Of a stretch of 64,000 nt of DNA, positions 51,740 to 61,527 are shown one piece after another. Below the pieces are notes generated by a model. The model was not told the DNA's origin, ran no database searches, and saw nothing but the letters and a program-made list of their open reading frames with translations. This stretch comes from Flavobacterium limnosediminis JC2902 (GTDB lineage: Bacteria; Bacteroidota; Bacteroidia; Flavobacteriales; Flavobacteriaceae), in the NCBI RefSeq assembly GCF_000498535.1, contig NZ_AVGG01000001.1:310001-374000 (forward strand), given 5' to 3'. Made by a program: the position numbers and the translations under genes. Each line of letters opens with the position of its first letter. The stretch's first letter is position 1.

Positions 51740-52993
51740 ATGGCATTAAAACGAGTTGTAGTAACAGGTTTAGGCGCTCTTACACCCATTGGAAATTCCA
51801 TCGAAGAATACTGGGATGGATTGGTTAATGGCAAAAGCGGCGCTGCCCCAATAACATATTACGATACCGAAAAACATAAAACCAAATTCGCATGTGAAGT
51901 GAAAAGCTTCAACATCGAAAACTATATGGATCGTAAGGAAGCTCGTAGACTGGATAAATTTGCGCAATATGCCGTTGCAGCGAGTGACGAGGCAATAAAA
52001 GATGCCGGAATTACTGCTGAAAATGTTGATAAATACAGAGTGGGAGTAATCTGGGGTGCCGGAATCGGCGGTTTGGAAACCTTCCAGGAAGAAGTTATTT
52101 ATTATGCTAAAGGTGACGGAACGCCAAAATTCAATCCTTTCTTCATACCTAAAATGATTGCCGATATTGCCCCTGCGCATATTTCCATGCGTAACGGCTA
52201 TATGGGTCCAAACTATACAACAGTTTCTGCTTGTGCGTCTTCTGCCAATGCATTAATTGATGCGTTCAACTACATCCGTTTGGGTATGTGCGACGTTATC
52301 ATTTCCGGCGGATCGGAAGCAGCTGTAACGATTGCCGGGATGGGCGGATTCAACTCCATGCACGCTTTGTCAACCCGTAACGAAAGTCCGGAAACTGCTT
52401 CAAGACCTTTTGATGCTACCCGTGACGGATTCGTTTTGGGCGAGGGAGCCGGAGCATTGGTTTTGGAAGAATACGAACATGCCAAAGCCCGTGGAGCAAA
52501 AATCTACTGCGAAATTGGCGGCGGAGGAATGTCATCCGACGCTTACCATCTGACTGCACCGCATCCGGAAGGAATCGGGGTAATTGCAGTAATGAAGAAT
52601 ACATTAAGAGACGCGGGGATGAAACCCGAGGATGTTGATCACATCAACACACATGGAACTTCCACGCCACTTGGTGACGTTGCGGAACTGAAAGCGATCA
52701 GTGCTGTTTTTGGCGAACATGCTAAAAACATCAATATCAATTCGACAAAATCAATGACAGGTCACTTGCTTGGTGCTGCCGGAGCTATCGAAGCCATCGC
52801 TTCTATTTTAGCTATGAAACACGGTATTGTTCCACCAACAATCAACCACTCGGTTGTAGACGAAAACATTGATCCGAGCTTGAATTTAACGCTGAACAAA
52901 CCGCAAAAAAGAGACGTAAAAGTTGCGATGAGCAACACGTTTGGTTTTGGCGGCCACAACGCATGCGTTTTATTCAAAAAATTAGAGGAGTAA
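51740..52993 (+). CDS. fabF: 3-oxoacyl-ACP synthase II
   Basis: Elongates acyl-ACP with malonyl-ACP. 417 residues; catalytic Cys near 163 in VSACASSANAL, His in NTHGTSTPLGD and His in KSMTGHLLGAAG. Length is normal. 178 bases after acpP and 9 bases before rnc. Confidence 0.97.
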   Translation: MALKRVVVTGLGALTPIGNSIEEYWDGLVNGKSGAAPITYYDTEKHKTKFACEVKSFNIENYMDRKEARRLDKFAQYAVAASDEAIKDAGITAENVDKYRVGVIWGAGIGGLETFQEEVIYYAKGDGTPKFNPFFIPKMIADIAPAHISMRNGYMGPNYTTVSACASSANALIDAFNYIRLGMCDVIISGGSEAAVTIAGMGGFNSMHALSTRNESPETASRPFDATRDGFVLGEGAGALVLEEYEHAKARGAKIYCEIGGGGMSSDAYHLTAPHPEGIGVIAVMKNTLRDAGMKPEDVDHINTHGTSTPLGDVAELKAISAVFGEHAKNININSTKSMTGHLLGAAGAIEAIASILAMKHGIVPPTINHSVVDENIDPSLNLTLNKPQKRDVKVAMSNTFGFGGHNACVLFKKLEE

Positions 52994-53002
52994 TAGCTTG
53001 TT

Positions 53003-53746
53003 ATGAGTATCATCCGGAAAATATTTTCAAATTCCCGCTCTCCAGAAGACGGGATTTTTTTTGACGCTATTCAGAAAATATTGGGCTTCAAACCGCTCAA
53101 TCTGAACAATTACCGGAAAGCCTTTACCCATCGTTCGTTGAACAAGGTGGACGACAAAGGAAATCCGGTAAATTACGAACGTCTCGAATTTCTGGGTGAT
53201 GCCATGCTTGGCTCCGTAATTGCAGCGCACTTATTCAATGAAGTGCCAACCGGAGACGAAGGTTATCTAACCAAGATGCGTTCGAAAATAGTAAGTCGGG
53301 ATCACCTGAACGAATTGGGAAAGGACCTGAATCTGATAAAATATGTAGAAAGTAAAGTCTCTACACAACACTTTGGTGAAAACATTCACGGTAATCTTTT
53401 CGAAGCCTTAATCGGAGCCATTTATCTTGATCGTGGGTTTGTATACTGCGAAAAATTCATCCATAAAAAAGTGATCATCCCTTATGTGGATATCCCTAAA
53501 CTGGAAGGCAAAGTCATCAGCTATAAAAGTTTGGTCATTGAGTGGTGTCAGAAAGAAAAAAAATCGTTCCACTACGATGTGTTTGAAGACAACGGAAACG
53601 AGGGCGTGAAATATTTCGGCGTAAAACTGAAGATCGACAATAAAATCATTGCCAGAGCCCGGGCAACCTCCAAGAAAAAAGCCGAAGAAAAAGCATCCCA
53701 ACGTGCCTACTTCGCTTTTCAGGAAAAAATGAGTTCCAACGACTGA
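53003..53746 (+). CDS. rnc: Ribonuclease III
   Basis: Cleaves double-stranded RNA, including rRNA precursors. 247 residues; signature YERLEFLGDAMLGSVIA and second acidic cluster GNLFEALIGAIYLDRG, then a C-terminal double-stranded RNA-binding domain (about 175-240, with ARATSKKKAEEKASQRAY). Cotranscribed with fabF. Confidence 0.96.
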   Translation: MSIIRKIFSNSRSPEDGIFFDAIQKILGFKPLNLNNYRKAFTHRSLNKVDDKGNPVNYERLEFLGDAMLGSVIAAHLFNEVPTGDEGYLTKMRSKIVSRDHLNELGKDLNLIKYVESKVSTQHFGENIHGNLFEALIGAIYLDRGFVYCEKFIHKKVIIPYVDIPKLEGKVISYKSLVIEWCQKEKKSFHYDVFEDNGNEGVKYFGVKLKIDNKIIARARATSKKKAEEKASQRAYFAFQEKMSSND

Positions 53747-53836
53747 TTGCAGCTTCACTAAATTATCGTTAACAACACCGTTTTGCTGTTTTTTCATATG
53801 ATAATGTACTATATTTACATTATCTTTTACAGCACT

Positions 53837-54322
53837 ATGGCGATTCACAAAATCCTGATTGACGATTTTATTTCTATTGATTATCAGCTAGTAGCAATAC
53901 ATTCCTCGCTGGAGGATTATCGTCTGGCGTATTTCATAAATCAGAAATTAGGCATTTCCTTTGAAAAAAGCGAAAATGACATCGGCATTCAGATTCCTGA
54001 AGGGAAAAGTCATTTTACCCGCTTTGTTTTTGACGATGAAGAACACGAGATATTTTGGAATCTGATTCCCAACAAAACAAAAGTCGCAACCCGACAAACC
54101 AAAGCCACTTCCCTTTTCGAGGAAACAGAACTGGAAATTACAACCAATATTTTTCTGCTTCCCGAACTCAAAAAAGTAGACTATATCCTGAAAATTGAAA
54201 ATACTGACGATTTTTTTGATACGGATTCTTTAATTGACAACCTACTCACAATTAAACAGATAACAACCGCATATAAAATCGAACAAGACAAACTGAAATC
54301 GAAAAATAATTTAATTTTCTAA
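53837..54322 (+). CDS. IPExxxVDY-family protein
   Basis: 161 residues from ATG 53837 (MAIHKILIDDF); the longer frame runs through the AT-rich promoter region. The motif LLPELKKVDYILKIE near 110-125 is the family signature, here with Leu for Ile. The family is conserved in Bacteroidetes next to pyruvate kinase; its function is not known. It precedes pyk by 4 bases. Confidence 0.9.
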   Translation: MAIHKILIDDFISIDYQLVAIHSSLEDYRLAYFINQKLGISFEKSENDIGIQIPEGKSHFTRFVFDDEEHEIFWNLIPNKTKVATRQTKATSLFEETELEITTNIFLLPELKKVDYILKIENTDDFFDTDSLIDNLLTIKQITTAYKIEQDKLKSKNNLIF

Positions 54323-54326
54323 TACA

Positions 54327-55757
54327 ATGCCAACAAGAAAAAAGACGAAAATTGTAGCAACCCTAGGCCCTGCATGCAGCACCAAAGAAGTCCTTAAAGA
54401 GATGATTGATGCCGGGGTAAATGTTTTTAGAATTAACTTCTCCCATGCCGATTACACTGATGTGCAGCACCGCATCGACATCATCCGCGAACTGAATAAT
54501 GAATTCGGATATACCACCTCCATTTTAGCCGATTTACAAGGTCCGAAACTACGCGTAGGCGTTATGAAAGAAGATGTTGTGGTAACCAAAGGGGATGTTA
54601 TCACCTTTACAACAGCCGAAGACATCCTGGGTACAGCCGAGAGAGTTTACATGAACTATAAAGAATTCCCGAAAGATGTGAATCCGGGCGAACGTATTTT
54701 GCTGGACGACGGAAAACTGATTTTCGAAGTACTTACGACCGATAAAAAAACCGAAGTTGAAGCCATTGTTATTCAGGGCGGTCCTTTAAAATCCAAAAAA
54801 GGCGTTAACCTTCCCAATACAAAAGTTTCCCTTCCCGCGCTAACGGAAAAAGACATCCGTGATGCCCTTTTTGCCATTAAAAGTGAAGTGGATTGGATTG
54901 CGCTTTCTTTCGTGAGAACGGCCGAAGATTTAAAAGATCTACAGGATCTGATTATGGCAAACTCCAGTCATAAGATTCCGATCATTGCCAAAATTGAAAA
55001 ACCGGAAGCCGTGGAAAACATTGACCGTATTGTAGCGTATTGCGACGGTTTAATGGTAGCGCGCGGTGACCTGGGTGTGGAAATTCCGGCGCAGGAAGTC
55101 CCGTTGATCCAGAAAAAACTGGTTTACAGAGCCAAAACCGCCCGTATTCCCGTAATCATCGCCACACAAATGATGGAAACCATGATTACCAGTTTGACGC
55201 CAACGCGTGCCGAAGTAAACGACGTGGCCAACTCGGTTATGGACGGTGCCGATGCGGTAATGCTGTCCGGAGAAACCTCCGTTGGAAACTATCCCGTGCA
55301 GGTTATTGAAAAAATGACACAGATCATTGAAGCCGTGGAAGATTCTCCGCTGATTCAGGTGCCACAGAACCAACCTCAGATAAAAACCAACCGCTACATC
55401 ACCAAAAACATTTGCTATCACGGAGCGCTTTTGGCCAATGATATCAATGCCAAAGCAATCACAACGCTTACCAACAGCGGCTATACCGCATTTCAGGTTT
55501 CTGCATGGAGACCGCATGCACATATTTTGGTTTTTACATCCAACAGAAGAATCCTTACCCAACTGAACTTGCTTTGGGGCGTAAATGCGTTCTTATATGA
55601 TAAGTTTGTAAGTACCGATGACACCATCGATGACATTAACGCGATTTCAAAACAAAAAGGATTTGTAAAGACCGGAGACATGCTGGTAAACTTGGCCGCC
55701 ATGCCGGTTACCTCAAAAGGAATGGTAAATACGCTCCGCATTTCCGAAATTGAATAG
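54327..55757 (+). CDS. pyk: Pyruvate kinase
   Basis: Converts phosphoenolpyruvate and ADP to pyruvate and ATP. 476 residues; N-terminal ATLGPACSTKE, metal and substrate site MVARGDLGVEIP, GADAVMLSGETSVGNYP and a C-terminal allosteric-domain region. Length is normal. Coupled to the IPExxxVDY gene (4 bases). Confidence 0.97.
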   Translation: MPTRKKTKIVATLGPACSTKEVLKEMIDAGVNVFRINFSHADYTDVQHRIDIIRELNNEFGYTTSILADLQGPKLRVGVMKEDVVVTKGDVITFTTAEDILGTAERVYMNYKEFPKDVNPGERILLDDGKLIFEVLTTDKKTEVEAIVIQGGPLKSKKGVNLPNTKVSLPALTEKDIRDALFAIKSEVDWIALSFVRTAEDLKDLQDLIMANSSHKIPIIAKIEKPEAVENIDRIVAYCDGLMVARGDLGVEIPAQEVPLIQKKLVYRAKTARIPVIIATQMMETMITSLTPTRAEVNDVANSVMDGADAVMLSGETSVGNYPVQVIEKMTQIIEAVEDSPLIQVPQNQPQIKTNRYITKNICYHGALLANDINAKAITTLTNSGYTAFQVSAWRPHAHILVFTSNRRILTQLNLLWGVNAFLYDKFVSTDDTIDDINAISKQKGFVKTGDMLVNLAAMPVTSKGMVNTLRISEIE

Positions 55758-55792
55758 AAAAAAGTATATTTGAGTACTAAAAGTAAAAAAAC

Positions 55793-56566
55793 ATGAATTC
55801 AAACAATCCGTTTTTTAAGAACAAATCGTTCACCAACACGACCCGTTATTCCTCTGATAACACAAATGATAATCAAATAATCACTGTTGACTATACCGAC
55901 ACGATGACTGTGCAGGGAACCATCAATAAAAGTTTACTGATGCTGGTTTTACTTGTTGCCGGAGCCGCTGTAACCTGGTCGATGACTTTTAGCGGTTACA
56001 ACCCGATGGTATTGACTATCGGCGGAGCAATTATCGGTTTTATCTTAGTGCTTATTGCCGCTTTCAAACCGCAACATTCCGGTTATTTGGCTCCGGGTTA
56101 TGCGATTTTTGAAGGGCTTTTCATTGGCGGACTTTCGGCTATTTTTGAATCGATGTACCCTGGCTTGGTTATTCAGGCAGTTGGCGCCACTTTTGTGACT
56201 TTCATCGTTTGTTTCGGACTGTACAGATACAATATCGTTAAGGTAACCGATCGTTTTCGCTCCGTAGTGGTTGCTGCTACCCTTGCGATTGCAAGTTTTT
56301 ACCTGATCTCATGGTTGCTTTCCTTATTTATCGATTTCCAACCGGTACACCACGGCAATTCATTGATGAGCATCGGAATCAGTGCTTTCGTAATTGTGGT
56401 TGCGGCTTTGAATCTATTCTTAGACTTTGATCAGATTGAAAAAGGAGCCCAAAGAAGTCTTCCAAAATACATGGAATGGTTTGGCGCGATGGGATTGATG
56501 ATTACTTTAGTTTGGTTGTACGTGGAATTTTTACGTTTGCTTTCCAAAATTTCCAGCAGAGATTAA
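55793..56566 (+). CDS. Bax inhibitor-1/YccA-family membrane protein
   Basis: 257 residues; polar Asn/Thr-rich N-terminus (about 1-43) and seven hydrophobic helices (about 45-250), with the conserved late LDFDQIEKGAQRSLPKYMEW segment carrying the acidic pair of the family. Bacterial members act as pH-sensitive calcium-leak channels or interact with the FtsH protease system; role here is not defined. Ends in a terminator. Confidence 0.9.
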   Translation: MNSNNPFFKNKSFTNTTRYSSDNTNDNQIITVDYTDTMTVQGTINKSLLMLVLLVAGAAVTWSMTFSGYNPMVLTIGGAIIGFILVLIAAFKPQHSGYLAPGYAIFEGLFIGGLSAIFESMYPGLVIQAVGATFVTFIVCFGLYRYNIVKVTDRFRSVVVAATLAIASFYLISWLLSLFIDFQPVHHGNSLMSIGISAFVIVVAALNLFLDFDQIEKGAQRSLPKYMEWFGAMGLMITLVWLYVEFLRLLSKISSRD

Positions 56567-56586
56567 TCCGCAAAAACATATAAAAG

Positions 56587-56619
56587 AAACCGATTTCAGA
56601 TTGAAGTCGGTTTTTTTTT
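56587..56619. terminator. Bidirectional terminator between the Bax-inhibitor gene and dinB
   Basis: AAACCGA...TCGGTTT stem with inner TTC/GAA pairs, T9 tail; the dinB stop lies 2 bases beyond. Confidence 0.85.
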
Positions 56620-56620
56620 G

Positions 56621-57703
56621 CTAAAACTCAAACTTCAGCTGCACTACCACCGATTTCTTCATTTCGGTATTCAGGTTATGCAATGAAATTCCGAGCAAAC
56701 GAACCGAGTCTTTCATCTTTTCCTGATACAGTAATTCTTTGGTCGTTTCGAGAATCAGGCTTTTGTCGGAAATGAAATACGGCAGGGTTTTGCTTCGGGT
56801 TTGCAATGTAAAATCCGAATATTTGATTTTCAGTGTTACTGTTTTTCCAGAGATTTTGTGTTTTTGAAGCCGTCTGGAAAGTTCGGCTGCGATGCGTTCC
56901 AGTCGTTCTTCCATGAAAATTTCCGAAGTCAGATTCGTATTAAACGTATGTTCCGCCGCTACGGATTTCGTAATCCGGTTGGGTTTAACGGGACTGTTGT
57001 GAATCCCTCTAACAATACTGTAATAATGGCCACCGCTTTTTCCGAAATGTTCTTCCAGATATTCTTGTGTGCGTTCCTTCAGATCCTTTCCGGTGAAAAT
57101 GCCGTGTTGGTACATTTTTTCTGCTGTAACTTTTCCGATCCCGTAAAATTTTTTGATGTCCAGAGCTTCCAGGAACGGTTCGACCTCATCCGGATTAATG
57201 GTTTTTTGTCCGTTGGGTTTGTTATAATCCGAAGCAATTTTAGCCACAAATTTATTAACCGAAATTCCAGCCGAAGCCGTTAAACCCACTTCTTCAAAAA
57301 TACGTTTGCGGATTTCCTGTGCAATTAAGGTCGCGCTCGGATTTCCTTTCTTGTTTTGGGTCACATCCAGATAAGCTTCGTCCAGTGAAAGCGGTTCGAC
57401 CAAGTCGGTATAGTCGTGAAATATTTTGCGGATTTTATTCGAAATCTCCTTGTAACGGTCAAAACGGGGACGAACAAAAATCAGTTCCGGACACAATTTT
57501 CGGGCCAGATAACCGCTCATCGCACTGCGAACCCCAAACTTACGGGCTTCATAACTCGCCGCCGAAACCACGCCACGAACTTCACTTCCCCCCACGGCAA
57601 CGGGTTTCCCTTTGAGCAACGGATTGTCCATCTGCTCCACCGAAGCATAAAAAGCATCCATATCGACATGGATAATTTTTCTCTGAAGTACCGTTGGTTC
57701 CAT
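56621..57703 (-). CDS. dinB: DNA polymerase IV
   Basis: Y-family translesion polymerase. 360 residues; catalytic acids in HVDMDAFYASVEQ and SLDEAYLDV; palm, thumb and little-finger regions in order. The C-terminus VVQLKFEF fits a beta-clamp-binding motif (Q-L-x-F-like). Length is normal. Divergent from a Rossmann-fold gene 40 bases away; no LexA box is recognised in the gap. Confidence 0.95.
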   Translation of the reverse strand: MEPTVLQRKIIHVDMDAFYASVEQMDNPLLKGKPVAVGGSEVRGVVSAASYEARKFGVRSAMSGYLARKLCPELIFVRPRFDRYKEISNKIRKIFHDYTDLVEPLSLDEAYLDVTQNKKGNPSATLIAQEIRKRIFEEVGLTASAGISVNKFVAKIASDYNKPNGQKTINPDEVEPFLEALDIKKFYGIGKVTAEKMYQHGIFTGKDLKERTQEYLEEHFGKSGGHYYSIVRGIHNSPVKPNRITKSVAAEHTFNTNLTSEIFMEERLERIAAELSRRLQKHKISGKTVTLKIKYSDFTLQTRSKTLPYFISDKSLILETTKELLYQEKMKDSVRLLGISLHNLNTEMKKSVVVQLKFEF

Positions 57704-57743
57704 GTTGTAAATTTATGTATATTCAATAGAAATTTTCAAGCCG

Positions 57744-58406
57744 ATGAAAAAAACAGCATTACTTTTGGGAGCCTCGGGATTAACAGGCGGTTTGCTTTTG
57801 GAGCTGTTGCTTTCCGATTCGGATTTCGACAGAATAAAATTATTTTCCCGTAAAAATTCCGGAATTGCTCATCCGAAAATCGAGGAACATATCGTTGATC
57901 TTTTGCATCTTGAAAACCATGCGGCCTATTTTACCGGCGATGTGGTGTTTTGCTGTATCGGAACCACCAAAGCCAAAACTCCGGACCAAACCGAATACAA
58001 AGCTATTGATTTCGGCATTCCGGTTACCGCGGCACAGTTGGCGAAACAAAATAACATCCCGACGTTTATCGTGATTTCCGCTTTGGGTGCGAATGTTAAA
58101 AGTCCTGTTTTCTATAACCGCATTAAAGGTGAGATGGAACGAAGTGTCATTGGCCTTGGAATTCCCAGAACGTATATCCTGGAACCTTCACTGATTGCGA
58201 GTGACCGAAACGAAGCGCGGGTCGGTGAGATGATGGGCATTTATCTGATGAAAATCATTAATCCGATATTGATCGGAAAACTAAAAAAATACAGAAGTAT
58301 CGCTCCGGAAAACATAGCCAAAACGATGTGGTATCTTTCAAAAAATGATTATCCAAAAACCATCATTCCTTCGGATATGATTTTCAAATTGTCGCAATCA
58401 GGCTGA
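57744..58406 (+). CDS. NAD(P)-binding Rossmann-fold protein (HTATIP2-like)
   Basis: 220 residues; N-terminal LLGASGLTGGLLLELLL nucleotide-binding motif, YNRIKGEMERSVIGLG in the place of the SDR-like catalytic helix, and a late PEN segment. Extended or atypical short-chain dehydrogenase family; substrate unknown. Its last 9 bases overlap the 3' end of the convergent recombinase-family gene. Confidence 0.85.
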   Translation: MKKTALLLGASGLTGGLLLELLLSDSDFDRIKLFSRKNSGIAHPKIEEHIVDLLHLENHAAYFTGDVVFCCIGTTKAKTPDQTEYKAIDFGIPVTAAQLAKQNNIPTFIVISALGANVKSPVFYNRIKGEMERSVIGLGIPRTYILEPSLIASDRNEARVGEMMGIYLMKIINPILIGKLKKYRSIAPENIAKTMWYLSKNDYPKTIIPSDMIFKLSQSG

Positions 58407-60431
58407 TTTTTTATTTTTTACCGGAACGAAGAATGCCATTGGTCGTTTCTTGAAATATTTCCAAATGGCTTTGTTCAGAAAATGCAGTTCGGAAAGCGGA
58501 ATGTTTCTCGAACGGAAAGCCAATCCCAAGGAAAGCGAAAAACTCACCATGAAATTCACAAATCCGATAACGGCAATTCCGAAAATTCCCCAGAAAAGCA
58601 TCTGGTGATCTACATTGAAATGTCCGCCATATAGCCCGAGTGCCAGATTTCCACTTGCAAAAGTAATGTGGCGGATATCCAAATCCAGTCCCAAAAACAG
58701 TCCGACGGAAGCTGTACTCCCCATAAAAACACCAAACCAGGCATTGGAAACCACACCTGCCCAATTGTTCTCAAACCACTGTGCGATTCGCTTTGTTTTT
58801 TTTACTCCGAAACTTTTTTTCAGCAACGGATGCTCCTGAATCCGGTAAATAAGTTGGTGGTGCTTGTTTCGGTTGGAAATGCTTCCCGAGATAATTCCAG
58901 AGAGAAACAGAAAAACGCCAGCAATGGCCGCATGAAATATTGCAGGTGAATCGACTAGGCTGATATCGGTTAACAATGTATTCCATTTCGCTTCGGCAAT
59001 ATTGTTGTCAAAAGCATAATCAATCAGCCAGATTCCCACAAGCGCAACCGGAAAAGCGACAATCACATTTCCCACAAAAGCAATAAACTGTGAACGGAAC
59101 AATCGGACGAAAAGATGCGCAAACGAACTGTGCTTCTCTCCCTTTTTGTTTTGCTTTTTCATACCGCTTTCCAGTGCTTTGGCTAACGTAGCGGCGGTCA
59201 TGGCTGGTTGCTTCGTAGCTAAAGTAAATCCTAGAAGAAAAATGGAAACGAAACCGACTGCGTAATTCAGACTGTATAAAAAAGCGTGACCGAAATAACT
59301 TGTCTCGATTTTCCCGAGCAATACCTTGATGATACACAGAATTCCGACCACTGCCCCGCCCCCCATGGCCGTGTAAAACATATTGAAATATTCTTTTGAA
59401 GATTCCGTGATGTAATGTTCTCCTGTTTTAGCGGAATGTTGTGTTATTTCATAAGAAAGTAACTGCGTACTTTCGTTTATGAGCTGCCCAACGTTTTTTT
59501 TATAGCAATTGTATCTGATTACTTTCTGTGCCAGTCGGATACTGTTGTTGTATTTATCTTCCTCCTTGTCAACCACCAGCAAAGAAATAAGGATTTTCAG
59601 TCGGTTCAATTGTTGTCGGATGCGTAACAAACTTTGATTTACCTTTAACGAAATCCCGTATTTGGAACTGTTACTGAACGCTTTGTCTACATAGTCTTCG
59701 CATTGTTTGTGCAGGATCAGAAACTGTTTGTAGCGCAAATCTTCCGAAGTCATGAAATATCGGTTTTGATTTCTGATTGTATCTTCTATCCGCAGAAATT
59801 CCTTTTCCAGCGCCACAAACGGACTTTCCAGCGAATCATACTCAGGAACCATTTTTATCACATCGGTTTCCATGGCACGACCACTCATCCGTTGAGTAAT
59901 CAGTCCCATAGCATTGATTAGTTCGGATAAAATCGAAAGTTCTTTTACAGAAGAATAAATATCTGCAAAATTGAGAATCTCAATCAGACGCAAAAGTTCC
60001 TCATCTGCAATTTTACCAATCCAGATCGCGTCTGAGTCCAGGTAAAAAACCTGATTTAAAACATATTCCAACGTGTCTTTTTCTGGCTGGTACGGGAGAA
60101 TCTTATCGAAAAGGCGTTTTTTTACCTCATATATAAAATCAGAATCGCGAAGAATTCCGGTATCCGAAAGCATACGACTGACTTTTCTGTTGCTCAGCAA
60201 ATCCTTCAGATGATCGATGAATACGGCTTTCTCCTGGGGATTTTCAACTAAAAAAAGGAGTAGTTTTTCTATGGAAACCGTACTTTCGTTAAGCTTTTCG
60301 GGGCGGAAATAACGAACAATGTCTACCAAAAAATGCAGGGATTCCTTCGATGTGTACTTCCCATCCGAAAAATGTTTACGGAATAAACTCTCAATGGTGA
60401 TTTCCGGCTTTGTATATCTGCGTAATCTCAT
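58398..60431 (-). CDS. 'Site-specific recombinase' family membrane protein (PF10136-like)
   Basis: 677 residues from ATG 60431 (MRLRRYTKPEITIESLF); the upstream in-frame codons overlap the divergent CYTH gene promoter region and are rejected. The N-terminal half (about 1-350) is a helical soluble region; the C-terminal half holds about seven hydrophobic helices (about 365-655). The family is called recombinase in databases after a Neisseria gene, but I see no integrase or serine-recombinase catalytic motif, so the name should be treated with doubt. Function unknown; inner membrane. Confidence 0.75.
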   Translation of the reverse strand: MRLRRYTKPEITIESLFRKHFSDGKYTSKESLHFLVDIVRYFRPEKLNESTVSIEKLLLFLVENPQEKAVFIDHLKDLLSNRKVSRMLSDTGILRDSDFIYEVKKRLFDKILPYQPEKDTLEYVLNQVFYLDSDAIWIGKIADEELLRLIEILNFADIYSSVKELSILSELINAMGLITQRMSGRAMETDVIKMVPEYDSLESPFVALEKEFLRIEDTIRNQNRYFMTSEDLRYKQFLILHKQCEDYVDKAFSNSSKYGISLKVNQSLLRIRQQLNRLKILISLLVVDKEEDKYNNSIRLAQKVIRYNCYKKNVGQLINESTQLLSYEITQHSAKTGEHYITESSKEYFNMFYTAMGGGAVVGILCIIKVLLGKIETSYFGHAFLYSLNYAVGFVSIFLLGFTLATKQPAMTAATLAKALESGMKKQNKKGEKHSSFAHLFVRLFRSQFIAFVGNVIVAFPVALVGIWLIDYAFDNNIAEAKWNTLLTDISLVDSPAIFHAAIAGVFLFLSGIISGSISNRNKHHQLIYRIQEHPLLKKSFGVKKTKRIAQWFENNWAGVVSNAWFGVFMGSTASVGLFLGLDLDIRHITFASGNLALGLYGGHFNVDHQMLFWGIFGIAVIGFVNFMVSFSLSLGLAFRSRNIPLSELHFLNKAIWKYFKKRPMAFFVPVKNKKSA

Positions 60432-60525
60432 CTCAGTTATTTTGGCGTTACTGTCTTGTAAAAATACAATACGCACCGCTATAATTTTCTTAACTTGCTC
60501 CCAAATTCTATTAATTTCTTTACAG

Positions 60526-60993
60526 ATGCAGGAAACAGAACGGAAATTTCTGGTCACTTCAGACGATTTTAAGACCTTGGCGTTTACCCAAAACCGAATT
60601 GTTCAGGGGTATTTAAACTCACACCCGGAACGTACGGTTAGGGTCAGAATTAAAGGTGACAAAGGTTTTTTAACGATTAAGGGAAAAGGAAACGAATCGG
60701 GCACCACACGTTTCGAATGGGAAAAAGAAATTCCTATTACGGAAGCTGAACAATTACTACCGCTTTGCGAAGAAGGGACTATCGATAAAATCCGTTATGA
60801 AATAACCGTGGGGAAGCACGTCTATGAAGTGGATGTGTTTTCTGGTGCCAACGAAGGCCTGATCATTGCTGAAATCGAACTTTCTTCTGAGACAGAATCC
60901 TTCGAAAAACCAAACTGGCTGGGAAAAGAAGTTACAGGTGACGAACGTTATTACAATGCGTATCTGAGCAATCATCCGTTTAAAAACTGGTAG
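60526..60993 (+). CDS. CYTH-domain protein
   Basis: 155 residues from ATG 60526 (MQETERKFLV); the longer open frame begins inside the neighbouring gene. The EXEXK motif (ETERK) opens the CYTH triphosphate tunnel fold, and later basic pairs RTVRVRIKG and FEWEKEIP line it. The family includes class IV adenylate cyclases, thiamine triphosphatases and inorganic triphosphatases. Which activity applies is not readable. Divergent from the recombinase-family gene, convergent with the RlpA gene (2 bases apart). Confidence 0.9.
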   Translation: MQETERKFLVTSDDFKTLAFTQNRIVQGYLNSHPERTVRVRIKGDKGFLTIKGKGNESGTTRFEWEKEIPITEAEQLLPLCEEGTIDKIRYEITVGKHVYEVDVFSGANEGLIIAEIELSSETESFEKPNWLGKEVTGDERYYNAYLSNHPFKNW

Positions 60994-60995
60994 AT

Positions 60996-61451
60996 TTATT
61001 CTTTTACGATCTCCAGATTGACGTTGATGAATCCGCGTCCTTTGGCATGCGCAATTTCCATGAAGGCTTTTTTGGACAGGTCGATTTCACGTCCTCTGGT
61101 GAATGGTCCCCTATCAATAACCGTAACGACTACAGACTTATTATTCACGGGATTTGTAACCCTAATGGCTGTTCCGAAAGGTAATTTTTTATGAGCTGCG
61201 GTTAATTTGGAATTATCAAAGCGTTTCCCGCTTGCTGTTTTTCGACCGTTAAACCTGTCGTGGTAATACGAAGCGTGTACTGCTTTTTTGTAAGGCTTAT
61301 ACTTTAAACGGACCGGTATAGAATCTGTTTTTAACGTATCCTGCACCGTCTTTTTGGCTTTAGCGTGCAGCGCCATCCGTTCGCTGGTAAAACTACTGGC
61401 AAAGAATACAAAGATGAAAAGCAGTAAAGTTGGGGCAATAATTTTTTTCAT
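60996..61451 (-). CDS. Septal-ring RlpA-like protein
   Basis: 151 residues with a signal peptide (about 1-22) and a double-psi beta-barrel (about 55-150): ASYYHDRFNGRKTASGKRFD, PFGTAIRVTN and VIDRGPFTRGREIDLSKKAF. No lipobox Cys is seen and no C-terminal SPOR domain, so this is the short form. Probably periplasmic, acting on peptidoglycan denuded strands. Confidence 0.9.
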   Translation of the reverse strand: MKKIIAPTLLLFIFVFFASSFTSERMALHAKAKKTVQDTLKTDSIPVRLKYKPYKKAVHASYYHDRFNGRKTASGKRFDNSKLTAAHKKLPFGTAIRVTNPVNNKSVVVTVIDRGPFTRGREIDLSKKAFMEIAHAKGRGFINVNLEIVKE

Positions 61452-61499
61452 GTTCTAATTTTTAAACTACAGGACTAACAAGAAATATGCCATAGAAAG

Positions 61500-61524
61500 A
61501 AAAAGCCCTAAACGGGCTTTTATG
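61500..61524 (-). terminator. Terminator of the 61528-61959 gene
   Basis: AAAAGCCC / GGGCTTTT with a 5-base loop, followed by Ts on the minus strand. Confidence 0.8.
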
Positions 61525-61527
61525 GAT

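Noticed and set aside
60432..60557. Longer start of the recombinase-family gene
   Set aside because: The added 42 codons lie over the leader and start of the divergent CYTH gene and do not look conserved.
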